The notes under the pieces are model-generated. The model saw only the letters and a program-made list of their open reading frames with translations. It ran no database searches and was not told where the DNA came from. Below, piece after piece: positions 7,610 through 16,046 of a DNA stretch of 48,847 bases. The position numbers were made by a program, and so were the translations under genes. The stretch comes from Chloroflexota bacterium (lineage in GTDB: Bacteria; Chloroflexota; Anaerolineae; JAAEKA01). Position 1 is the stretch's first letter. Each line of letters begins with the position of its first letter. The stretch spans positions 1 through 48,847 of the forward strand of contig JAKQCW010000253.1 in assembly GCA_029558955.1 (NCBI GenBank), given 5' to 3'.

Positions 7610-9298
7610 ATGGCAAGTCAATCGGCTTACCAGTTTGACGTCTATATCAGCCATAGCCCAGATGATGAAGAGTGGGTGGATGGCTGGCTGCTGCCGCGGC
7701 TGGAAGCGGCCGGGCTGCGGGTCTACGTGCACTACCGCGACTCCCAGCCGGGCGCGTCGCGCCAGAGCAACATCGAGCGAGGCATGAAGGGCAGCCGGCG
7801 CACCGTGGCCGTGGTGACGCCGGCATGGCTGGCCAGCGAGTGGAACCTGTTCGAAGACACGCTGGTGCGCAGCCTGGACCCGGCCGCCCTGCGCCGCCGG
7901 CTGATCCCCCTCAAGCTCAAGGAATGCGAGCTGCCCGAGTCGCTGGCTGCGCTGGAGAGCATCGATCTAACTGCCGAGCGGCGCTGGGAGCAGGGCATTA
8001 GCCGGCTGCGGCGCGATCTGGAGGACATAGTGCCCGTGCCGGCGCCGTGGCGGCAAGACCCCGGCGCGCCGCTCTGGACGCGCTGGCGGCGTTGGCTGCG
8101 GAGGTATCGGCGGGAGGTATTTTGGGGTGTTGCAGGTGCGGGTCTTGTCGGGGCCGTGTTGTTCTCGTTTCTGGGGTGGTGGCCGTTTCAGGATCGTCTG
8201 GTTTGGACAGCCGAAGCACTGGATGCGCCATTCGGATGGGTGGTCCACATCACGGGCGTCGCATTGATTGTCGGCGCGCGCAATCCACTGGAAGGCTGCG
8301 ATCACCCACACAAAGGCTTGTGGCAACGTCCCCTGGCCGATCCGGACGCCTGGCAGGACAGCGATGTGGGTGACTTGTTGTGTATTCCAAACCGCGACGC
8401 GTTGTCAGACATCCAGGCGATCACATCGCTGCCATCAGAGCCAACCAGGGTGTTTGTCTTGACCAGCCACTCTGGGGTGTTGGTCAGCGAAGACGACGGC
8501 GCACATTTCGAACACTATGCAGTTGGGCCGCCGGTGGAAACCGACAACGTCCCCAACTTGCTGGTGATCGACGGATCAGATGAATCGTCTGCGCTATGGG
8601 CCGCGGGTAGGGAGCGCGGCCTGTTTCGCTTTGCTGACGGTGAATGGAGCCGGCTGGACCAGCCGGGTGGCTGCGACGGCCTGCCGGGCGAGTTAGCTGT
8701 CACAGCTCTGGCAACGGACGGCAAGCGTTTGCTTGTGGGAACCAACCGCCGCGGGCTGTGGATCAGTGACGATGGTGGTCAAAGCTGTCGCCAGGTATTC
8801 GATCCCGCCGGTGATTACCAGTTTCGGGATCTTCTACCAGTTCCAGGCAGCGCCCGGCCGCGTTATCTGGCGCTCGTCCGGGATTGGCGGCTGGAGCCAG
8901 GTGGTTCTCTCGGAGCACATCAGTTGCTTGACCTGTGCCCGCGCGCCGACTCGTGCAATTCCGACCAGTGGCGCAGCGACAGCACCCCGGAGTGGGATGG
9001 CAGCAGCGCGGTGAGCGACGTGATAGTACAGGTGGGTCGATCCGGCGAGGCGGAATGGTACCTGTCCACCGCGTTGGGAGGCGTATGGCGCGGCGGCTTG
9101 AGCGGGGAACAGCCAGAACGACTGCCAGGCATCCCGCGCTGTGTCGTGATCTGCGAAGTGCGGCTGGCTTCAGTCGGGCCGGGATCTGCACCCTATTTGC
9201 TGGCGGCAGCGCAACGAGCGGGGCTGCCAACTGTCCTGGCGCCAGGACGTCACTACTCCCTGACCGATGGCCCCTGGTGGGCACGGATTTGGCCTTGA
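7610..9298 (+). CDS. TIR domain - transmembrane - Asp-box beta-propeller protein
   Basis: A 562-aa protein. Residues 8-145 form a TIR domain (FDVYISHSPDDEEW at the start; PAWLASEWNLFE near box 2/3). A single membrane helix (about 168-190) leads to an extracytoplasmic region of about 360 residues with Asp-box-like turns (VSEDDGAHF, ISDDGGQS), as in BNR/sialidase-type propellers. TIR domains either cleave NAD or act as adaptors. Helix C reads SNIERGM, with E56 its only acidic residue; whether this is the catalytic glutamate needs a structural alignment. ATG 7610 has agagg 6 nt upstream. It is the first gene of the operon, with the protease gene 18 bp downstream. GC content drops noticeably in the C-terminal half. 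Confidence 0.82.
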   Translation: MASQSAYQFDVYISHSPDDEEWVDGWLLPRLEAAGLRVYVHYRDSQPGASRQSNIERGMKGSRRTVAVVTPAWLASEWNLFEDTLVRSLDPAALRRRLIPLKLKECELPESLAALESIDLTAERRWEQGISRLRRDLEDIVPVPAPWRQDPGAPLWTRWRRWLRRYRREVFWGVAGAGLVGAVLFSFLGWWPFQDRLVWTAEALDAPFGWVVHITGVALIVGARNPLEGCDHPHKGLWQRPLADPDAWQDSDVGDLLCIPNRDALSDIQAITSLPSEPTRVFVLTSHSGVLVSEDDGAHFEHYAVGPPVETDNVPNLLVIDGSDESSALWAAGRERGLFRFADGEWSRLDQPGGCDGLPGELAVTALATDGKRLLVGTNRRGLWISDDGGQSCRQVFDPAGDYQFRDLLPVPGSARPRYLALVRDWRLEPGGSLGAHQLLDLCPRADSCNSDQWRSDSTPEWDGSSAVSDVIVQVGRSGEAEWYLSTALGGVWRGGLSGEQPERLPGIPRCVVICEVRLASVGPGSAPYLLAAAQRAGLPTVLAPGRHYSLTDGPWWARIWP

Positions 9299-9316
9299 AA
9301 CAATAGAGGTGTGAAC

Positions 9317-12300
9317 ATGGCAGCGTTAGATTTCCAGGAACCGATCTATCCGCCCTTGCGTTGGGAGCTACCCGAGCGCCGTTCGCCAGGCTTACCTGAG
9401 CGTGAACGATTTCCCGTCGATCCGGTGCGCTGGCGGCTCTCAAGCGAGGTGCTGCACGCGCTTCGCAGCAAACATCCAGAGCGTATCGCCGGCCAGTCGT
9501 TTTCTTGGCGTGCGAAACTATTTCGTGCCACTGGTCTGCCGGCATCCTTGCGCACGTGGGTGGATGCCCCATTCTCCCTTGACGACGAAAAAGCCCAAAG
9601 CGAAGCGCACAGGGTGTTGACGGCCAGCCAACTGTTCTTGGCGCTGTTTGGCGCGGCCAATGAAGACAACCCTGCGAATGATTTTGATCCGGCGCCGATC
9701 ATCAAGGTACAGACCAGCCCTGGTCAGGATGGCGGTGCAGTCATGCGCCATTTCTCCTGGCGCCAGATACATCGAGATGTGTCAGTGCTGGGCGGCAGCG
9801 TGCGCGTGCATGACGTGACCGGCGACCGTCGCGTCTGCGTCACCAGCAGCTATTTCCCCGTGTCCGACGCCCCACCCGATATGGAAAAGTATATCAGCGC
9901 CGTAGATTGCATGTGGTTCGCGCTGCTCTCCTTGCTTGAAACCAGAGCCATTTCTCCGGAAGCCATATTGGCAATCATGGTGCCGCGATTTTTTCGGGAG
10001 CGACGAGGACAAGAAGCCGCAAATTTCTTTCGTGTTCTGGAAGAGGCATTCTCACGTGGTAACTGGGGAGACGGTGGTGAGCTCTCCTGGCTCCTGACGG
10101 AGGCCTTCGCCAGGTGGCGTGAGCGTGGTGAGGGCAGTGATGTCGCAGCAGAGGAACTGGAGCTAATCAGAGACTGGCTGCGGATGCGCTACGACGGTGT
10201 CAAGTTTCGAGTCGAGGTAGCGCCCATTCAGGGTAGCAAACTTGCCATCGTGCCCTGGGCCGGAGCGTATGCATTGATGCAGCGCGTCCAGGTGACGCTG
10301 CCGAACCATTTACTGTGGTACGTCGATATCGATGCACACAACGGCAACGTCTTGGGCGCTCCGTGGCAGGCCGTGGCTGGAGCACCGACCTATTTTACGA
10401 CTTCGGGGGAGGCTGCTGCTGAGATGCCGGTCGGGGATGCAGCCAACGTTTCAACCAATGATCTGGCCGCCTATGTGACTGTGCTGGATGGCGGCACCGT
10501 GCAGTTGGGCGCAAACAGATCCTTGTCGGCTTCACTATCCGTCGACGCGGCAACGGTCGTGGTGCATGGTCAACAGCTCTTACAGCATTTGCAGAACCAC
10601 TGCGGCGCCAATCTCACCCCACCGCCTTCTCCCCTGACCGTCTATGCCCGTAGTACGCAGCATGACATCCAGGTTGCCGGATTCATTCCTGGCTCCCCCG
10701 GCGCGGTGCATTTCAAGAGCACCCCGGCGGCTGGCGCCATGGTGGGCGGCATGAGGGTCTTCCATCCTGCACGAGACCCTGAGGTTGTCATGCACGAGTT
10801 CGCCCACGCGTTTCTGTGGCTGATGAACCCCGATCCGTGGGATGTGCTCACGGGGCTGGCTCCGTTCAGCCGCGCCTTGCAAGAGGGCTACGCCATGTAC
10901 CTCTCGCGTTCCCTGGCTGCCAAGAACGGAGATAACCAAGATCAGCGCTGGGGTCGCGGCGCATATCGTCCTCAAAACGCCAATGGCACGGACAACTGGG
11001 CCGATCGTTGGCGGCTGGACCGCCCCACCCGCGTGGCGGGCGCGGATTTCTTGCCGGCCCTCAACGCCTATCCAGCGGGCGAGTACACCCTCCAACTCAC
11101 CCTGGAGGATTACGATGTAGGTATGGTATGGGCGCGGGCGCTGTGGGACCTGCGCACTGTGCTGGGTCCAGCGGTCGTCGACAAGCTGGCGGTGCGCGCT
11201 TATCCCTACCTACACGGCCACCTGACCAGTTTCGAGCTGGCGGCCGAGGCGTTAATCAACGCTGACGCTCAAGTGAGCGAGATGGACCTGGGCAACGGCA
11301 CCCAGCCTGTGTGGGCTGGTCGCGGCATCGCGGCCGGTCAGGGCATCTGCGGCTTCGCCGAGACACAGAACGGCACATTGACCGCTGCCGGCGAGGCAGG
11401 CATTCTGCGCTCCGACGACGGCGGCGCCAGTTGGGCGTCAGAGAGCGCCAACCTGGCCGGCGGAGGCACCCTCACAGGCGTCGTAGCAGTGGCAGCCGAT
11501 GGCAACCACCTGATCGCTATCGCCGAGTTGCCCCCGCCAACCGCCACTGGCAGCGATCCACAGTGGAACCCTGGCGTCTATTGGCGTGACCTGAGCCAGG
11601 CGGGCAGCCTGTGGCAGGAAGTCCCCAACTGGCCGAACGACATCACCCCGTTGTGTCTGCTACGCGTTGGAAATGGGCGAGTGCTGGTGGGCAGTAATCG
11701 CGGGGTATATGTGCTCGATCGAAGTGGGACAAACCAGTTTAGCTGGACGCCACCCACGGACACCAGCTTCCCCGCTCTGGCGTTGACGCAGGTAACGGCG
11801 CAAGGGCTCAACTTCGTCCAGGCCATGAGTCCCGGCAGGCTGCACAGAAGTATCCTGTCCAGTCAAGGAACGCTATCCTCAACGTGGACCGAATCGGGCG
11901 GACTCTTCGATGCGGCCAACAAGACGCGGGTCACAGCATTGGTTGGTCTGGGTTCCGATGTGTTCGTGGGAATCTTGCCATCTGCCTCTCAATCTAGCGC
12001 CGCGTCAGGGGCCGGAAGCAGGCTGAGGCAACTCAGCCAGAACTGGTCAGTCAATGCGCCGTTGGGCAACGTGACATCGGCGGTGTTGGCTCTTGCTGTC
12101 GGTGCGGGCGCGGTTTGGGCAGCCACGTCCGACGATATCCTGCGCTGGCAGAACTCGACATTGACCTCGTTTGGGTACCCTGCTCCACGGGCGCAAGTGA
12201 CGAGTCTGGCAATCACTGCTACTCACTTGTTGGCTGGAACGCTCGCCCACGGCATCTGGCGGCGCCCTCTGGTCGGCGGCTCTTGGCAATCAGTCTACTC

Positions 12301-12586
12301 TCCAACTCAACCAGGCAACCTATCGGTTCCGGCCAATGGTGCTGTCGTGCTGAGCGTGTTGCTGGACGCTGATCAGCCGGCCTTTACGTTCAATGTACCA
12401 GGTGGCACCCTTGCTGTGGATGCAGTTTTTCAGGTTGGATTTCCTCCAGCCTTGATTGCTCCGAACAATCTAGGTAACTACAATCTGGAGACAGGCGCTG
12501 TCGTTTTCACGTTGCGAAACCTGACAAACACAGAACAAGTCTTCCAAATGAATCGAGTCGCTTCCGATCAACTGATAGTGACGTGA
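9317..12586 (+). CDS. Giant HExxH (gluzincin-like) metalloprotease with Asp-box propeller C-terminus
   Basis: A 1089-aa protein. About residues 200-400 resemble a propeptide-like region. The zinc motif is H493-E494-F-A-H497, and E523 in LQEGYAMYLS is a plausible third ligand, as in thermolysin/fungalysin-type gluzincins. From about residue 670 to the end there are propeller-like repeats including a perfect Asp box, SDDGGASW (about 697-705), the same theme as in the upstream TIR protein. No signal peptide is visible at ATG 9317, which has AGAGG 7 nt upstream; it may therefore stay in the cytoplasm or leave by another route. The DNA is less GC-rich than the neighbourhood. It lies 23 bp before the next gene, in the operon. 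Confidence 0.78.
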   Translation: MAALDFQEPIYPPLRWELPERRSPGLPERERFPVDPVRWRLSSEVLHALRSKHPERIAGQSFSWRAKLFRATGLPASLRTWVDAPFSLDDEKAQSEAHRVLTASQLFLALFGAANEDNPANDFDPAPIIKVQTSPGQDGGAVMRHFSWRQIHRDVSVLGGSVRVHDVTGDRRVCVTSSYFPVSDAPPDMEKYISAVDCMWFALLSLLETRAISPEAILAIMVPRFFRERRGQEAANFFRVLEEAFSRGNWGDGGELSWLLTEAFARWRERGEGSDVAAEELELIRDWLRMRYDGVKFRVEVAPIQGSKLAIVPWAGAYALMQRVQVTLPNHLLWYVDIDAHNGNVLGAPWQAVAGAPTYFTTSGEAAAEMPVGDAANVSTNDLAAYVTVLDGGTVQLGANRSLSASLSVDAATVVVHGQQLLQHLQNHCGANLTPPPSPLTVYARSTQHDIQVAGFIPGSPGAVHFKSTPAAGAMVGGMRVFHPARDPEVVMHEFAHAFLWLMNPDPWDVLTGLAPFSRALQEGYAMYLSRSLAAKNGDNQDQRWGRGAYRPQNANGTDNWADRWRLDRPTRVAGADFLPALNAYPAGEYTLQLTLEDYDVGMVWARALWDLRTVLGPAVVDKLAVRAYPYLHGHLTSFELAAEALINADAQVSEMDLGNGTQPVWAGRGIAAGQGICGFAETQNGTLTAAGEAGILRSDDGGASWASESANLAGGGTLTGVVAVAADGNHLIAIAELPPPTATGSDPQWNPGVYWRDLSQAGSLWQEVPNWPNDITPLCLLRVGNGRVLVGSNRGVYVLDRSGTNQFSWTPPTDTSFPALALTQVTAQGLNFVQAMSPGRLHRSILSSQGTLSSTWTESGGLFDAANKTRVTALVGLGSDVFVGILPSASQSSAASGAGSRLRQLSQNWSVNAPLGNVTSAVLALAVGAGAVWAATSDDILRWQNSTLTSFGYPAPRAQVTSLAITATHLLAGTLAHGIWRRPLVGGSWQSVYSPTQPGNLSVPANGAVVLSVLLDADQPAFTFNVPGGTLAVDAVFQVGFPPALIAPNNLGNYNLETGAVVFTLRNLTNTEQVFQMNRVASDQLIVT

Positions 12587-12609
12587 ACATTCGTCGGAGG
12601 AGGTACAAG

Positions 12610-13482
12610 ATGCAACGTCCAAGCATTCTGCTGCTCGCTATCGTTCTCACGATGGCATCACTCGGAGCGTCTTTGCGTTTGGCCACACAAGCCACACAAG
12701 GCGTCGATTCCTCTGCCGGCCAAGACATGGCCTCAACACGACCTGTTTCTGGCTCAATGCCAGGTGCGCCACATGCCAGTCTCGACCTCGTTGCTGAGTA
12801 TGCTTTTGATCAGACCGATCAGGAAGCTGCCCTTTGGACCCTGGGCAGGGATGGTCGAGCTGGAAAACGGCTCAGTTTTCTGCTAACTGGCAGCAGAATC
12901 AAGACCTATGCTGAGCCATCGCTCGTGAAAACCGCTGTCAATCATCGCCGTCCGATGATATGGTTGAATCGCAATGAGGACAAGGAACCCAATACCTACA
13001 CCTTGGTCGCCATCAGCGATCCAGAGCTGTTACTGAGACTCCAGATGGACCGTGTCCATTCATTGTCGACGATCATGCCCAATCTGCCCTCGGAAGAACT
13101 CCGGAAGACAGCCAAAGACGTCGGACTTTGTCCGCGCGATCTCGGGGAAGACAGCCGCGTCCCGGTGGAGGAGCTTGCCATTGGGCGAGCCCTGAGCGCC
13201 ACACTGCAAGGCGAGTTGGTCGCGCCAGATGGCACGTTCGTACCGATCACCATCAGCCACGTCGATTTCCAGCACGACGCAGAGTTGGCCCAACTCTGCT
13301 ACAACACGCCTGGTTTTGTTCTGCTTGCGCCCTCCTTTCCTGGCTGGCAAGACTACCAACTACACATGGTCTTGAAGAACAATGTCGCCGGGCCGCCGGG
13401 CGAAGGATGGGTGCCTCTGTGCAGTAGCTGGCAGGCAGGCAACTGGTGGAATCGTTTTCTAGCGACCCTCTATGGTTGCTGA
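12610..13482 (+). CDS. Exported protein of unknown function
   Basis: 290 aa, not recognised. It starts with a typical Sec signal sequence (MQRPSILLLAIVLTMASLGA), so the mature protein should be extracytoplasmic. ATG 12610 follows a very strong ribosome site (GGAGGAGG) at ideal distance; an in-frame GTG at 12583 would spoil the signal peptide. The mature part has few cysteines, the last residue is cysteine, and no catalytic motif stands out. Base composition is visibly less GC-rich than its neighbours. The protease and caspase-TIR genes lie 23 bp before and 18 bp after, so it belongs to the same transcript and probably the same system. Confidence 0.7.
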   Translation: MQRPSILLLAIVLTMASLGASLRLATQATQGVDSSAGQDMASTRPVSGSMPGAPHASLDLVAEYAFDQTDQEAALWTLGRDGRAGKRLSFLLTGSRIKTYAEPSLVKTAVNHRRPMIWLNRNEDKEPNTYTLVAISDPELLLRLQMDRVHSLSTIMPNLPSEELRKTAKDVGLCPRDLGEDSRVPVEELAIGRALSATLQGELVAPDGTFVPITISHVDFQHDAELAQLCYNTPGFVLLAPSFPGWQDYQLHMVLKNNVAGPPGEGWVPLCSSWQAGNWWNRFLATLYGC

Positions 13483-13500
13483 TTTCGAGGAAGGTTTAAT

Positions 13501-14769
13501 GTGACGCCTCTCCCTTCCGCCCACGCCCTCCTCGCCGGCATCGCCGCCTACCAGCACGTCTCCCCGCTGCCGGCGACGGTGCTGAACGATGCGCGCGCGG
13601 TGTATGATGTGCTGGCGGCTCCGGAGCGGGGCGGCTATGCCCGCGACCACGTCACATTGTTGTTGGACGGCGCAGCCACGACGGCAGCGCTGCGCCAGGC
13701 GCTGGCTGACCTGGCGCAGCGCTGCGACGCCGACGCCACGGCGCTGATCTATCTCTCCTGCCACGGCGCACGTATCGAGCAGGGGCCGCAGGCCGGCCAG
13801 TACCTGCTGCCGGTGGACGCGGATGCCAGCTCGCCGCAGGCCCTGGCCGCCACGGCCATCTCCGGCGCCGAGTTCACCGATGCGCTGCGGGCCATTCCGG
13901 CGCGCAAGGTGGTGGTCATTTTCGACTGCTGCCACGCCGGCGGCATCGGTCAGCCCAAGGACGCGTTGGCCCCGGCGCTTCAAGCCGGCCTGACCGAGCG
14001 CTACTACGAGGCGCTGCTGGCCGGCCGGGGCCGCGTCATCCTGGCCTCCTCGCGCAGCGATGAATTTTCCTATGCCTTGGCTGGCGCCCCCAACAGCGTC
14101 TTCACCACGCATCTGCTGGCCGGCCTGCGCGGCGACGTCGCCGCCGATGACGGCCTGATCCGCATCTTCGACCTGTTCGAATACCTCCAGCCGCGCGTCA
14201 CCGCTGCCATGAACGGCCGCCAGCATCCGGTCTTCAAGGCTGAGATCGAGGAGAACTTCCCGGTGGCGCTGCGTCTGGGCGGCCAGGCCAAGGCCGTGGC
14301 CCGCGCAGCGGATGGCTACCTGTACGACGCCTATCTCATCTACGCCGAGAAGAGCGAGCGCGACCGGGAGTGGGTCTGGCGCAACCTGATCCCGCCGCTG
14401 GAGGACGCTGGCCTGCGGGTGGCCATCTCAGCCGATGTCTTGCAGGCCGGCGTGGCGCGCGTCGCCACGGTCCAGCGCGGCATGCAGCAGGCCCGGCGCA
14501 CGGTGGTCGTCCTGTCGCAGGCCTTCCTCTCCGACGCCATGGCCACGTTCGAGGCCGTTCTGGCCCAGACCATCGGCATCGACCTGGAAAACGCCTGGCG
14601 CGTGGTCCCGGTGCTGACCGAGGCAATCGATCAGAGTCGACTGCCCTACACCCTGGCCAGCCCTATGGCTGAGCCGATTGACCTGGTCGCACCGCTGCGA
14701 CCGGCCTATGGCCTGCCCCGCCTGGTTCGCGCCCTGCAAGGGCCGCCGCCCGCGATTCTGCCCCGCTGA
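13501..14769 (+). CDS. Caspase-like protease fused to a TIR domain
   Basis: 422 aa. Residues 5-250 form a C14 caspase/metacaspase-like p20 domain with the catalytic dyad: H88 in SCHGA and C144 in DCCHAG. Residues about 272-412 form a TIR domain (DAYLIYAEKSERDREWVW). Its helix C reads TVQRGM, so Q325 stands where the upstream TIR protein has E56, which suggests an adaptor or sensor TIR, not an NADase. There is no signal peptide, so it should be cytoplasmic. GTG 13501 has AGGAAGG 6 nt upstream; the overlapping ATG at 13499 is followed at once by TGA. It is the fourth gene of the TIR/protease operon. Bacterial caspase-like proteins are known effectors of TIR signalling in antiphage defence (type IV Thoeris), which makes the pairing meaningful. 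Confidence 0.85.
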   Translation: MTPLPSAHALLAGIAAYQHVSPLPATVLNDARAVYDVLAAPERGGYARDHVTLLLDGAATTAALRQALADLAQRCDADATALIYLSCHGARIEQGPQAGQYLLPVDADASSPQALAATAISGAEFTDALRAIPARKVVVIFDCCHAGGIGQPKDALAPALQAGLTERYYEALLAGRGRVILASSRSDEFSYALAGAPNSVFTTHLLAGLRGDVAADDGLIRIFDLFEYLQPRVTAAMNGRQHPVFKAEIEENFPVALRLGGQAKAVARAADGYLYDAYLIYAEKSERDREWVWRNLIPPLEDAGLRVAISADVLQAGVARVATVQRGMQQARRTVVVLSQAFLSDAMATFEAVLAQTIGIDLENAWRVVPVLTEAIDQSRLPYTLASPMAEPIDLVAPLRPAYGLPRLVRALQGPPPAILPR

Positions 14770-14807
14770 AGCGCGCACCTGGCCTCGAAAGGGCTGGATC
14801 TGCTGTG

Positions 14808-15980
14808 ATGACCATGAGAACGAAACGCTGGCTGTGGCTTGTTCCGCTGTTGCTGGCGGCCGCCGGCGCGCTGCTGCTCTGGCGGGGACGCAGCGAGCCG
14901 CAGGTGGAGGCGCGCGTGCAGGGCATGGCCCCGGCGGCCGACGCCGGCGGCTTTGCCCGTGTGACCGGCCCCAGCCCGCTCAGCTTTCCGGCCGACTATG
15001 GCCCGCACCCCGATTTCCAGACCGAGTGGTGGTATTACACCGGCAACCTCGCGGCCGAGGATGGCCGCCATTTCGGCTACCAGTTCACCATCTTTCGCCG
15101 GGCCATGCAGCCGCCGGACGAACGCGCCGCGCGCGCCTCGGACTGGGGCGCCGACCAGGTCTATATGGGCCATTTCGCGCTGACCGATGTCCAGAACGGC
15201 CGCTTTCACGCCTTCGAACGGCTGGCGCGCGGCGCGGCCGGCCTGGCCGGCGCCCAGGCCGAGCCCTACGCGGTCTGGCTGGAGGATTGGCGGGTGGAGG
15301 ATCTGCCGGGCCAGCCGGGGGTGACCCGCATGCAGGCCGCGGCCGGCGAGGTGGCCATCGACCTGCTGTTGACCGATGTCACGGGGCCGGTGCTGCAAGG
15401 GGACCGGGGCTACAGCCAAAAAGGCCCCGATCCCGGCAACGCCTCCACCTACTTCAGCCTCCCCCGGCTGGCCAGCGAGGGCACGGTGACGCTGGGCGAC
15501 GCGACCGTTCCGGTGGCCGGCCTGAGCTGGCAGGATCATGAGTACAGCACCAGCGCGCTGGCCGCCGACCAGGTGGGCTGGGATTGGTTCGCCCTGCAAC
15601 TGGACGACGGGAGCGAGCTCAAGGTTTTCCAAATCCGCCAGGCCGACGGCGGCATCTCCCCCTTCTCGGCCGGCAGCTTTGTGGACGCCGATGGCGCTGT
15701 GACCCCGCTCAGCCAGGCCGATTTTCAGATCGAGGTGCACGACGCCTGGCGCAGCCCGCGCAGCGGCGCAACATACCCCGCCCGCTGGACTATCACCGTG
15801 CCCAGCCTGGACCTGACGCTGGCGCTGAAGCCGTGGCTGGCAGACCAGGAGCTGAACGTTTCCTACAGCTACTGGGAGGGCGCGGTGCAGGTCAACGGCC
15901 AGCGCGCCGGCCAGCCGGTGGCCGGCAACGGCTATGTGGAGATGACCGGCTACGCCGGCTCCATGCAGCGGCAGTTCTGA
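14808..15980 (+). CDS. CrtC/AttH-like lipocalin-fold protein (carotenoid 1,2-hydratase family)
   Basis: About 390 aa with an N-terminal signal-anchor (about 7-25). The mature part carries the hallmarks of the CrtC/AttH family: EWWYYTGNL, GYQFTIFRRAM, YFSLPRL and GLSWQDHEYSTS followed by WDWFALQL. In phototrophs CrtC hydrates the end double bond of carotenoids. Most homologues outside phototrophs are secreted or membrane-bound proteins of unknown substrate, so hydratase activity is only one option. ATG 14808 and ATG 14814 are both possible starts. It lies 38 bp after the caspase-TIR gene and may be its last co-transcribed member or an independent gene. Confidence 0.75.
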   Translation: MTMRTKRWLWLVPLLLAAAGALLLWRGRSEPQVEARVQGMAPAADAGGFARVTGPSPLSFPADYGPHPDFQTEWWYYTGNLAAEDGRHFGYQFTIFRRAMQPPDERAARASDWGADQVYMGHFALTDVQNGRFHAFERLARGAAGLAGAQAEPYAVWLEDWRVEDLPGQPGVTRMQAAAGEVAIDLLLTDVTGPVLQGDRGYSQKGPDPGNASTYFSLPRLASEGTVTLGDATVPVAGLSWQDHEYSTSALAADQVGWDWFALQLDDGSELKVFQIRQADGGISPFSAGSFVDADGAVTPLSQADFQIEVHDAWRSPRSGATYPARWTITVPSLDLTLALKPWLADQELNVSYSYWEGAVQVNGQRAGQPVAGNGYVEMTGYAGSMQRQF

Positions 15981-16046
15981 TCGGGCTTCGGCGCGACCAA
16001 GGCCGCGCACCCCGCGCCGCCAAGCCGCCAAGGCGGGGCAGAGGGC

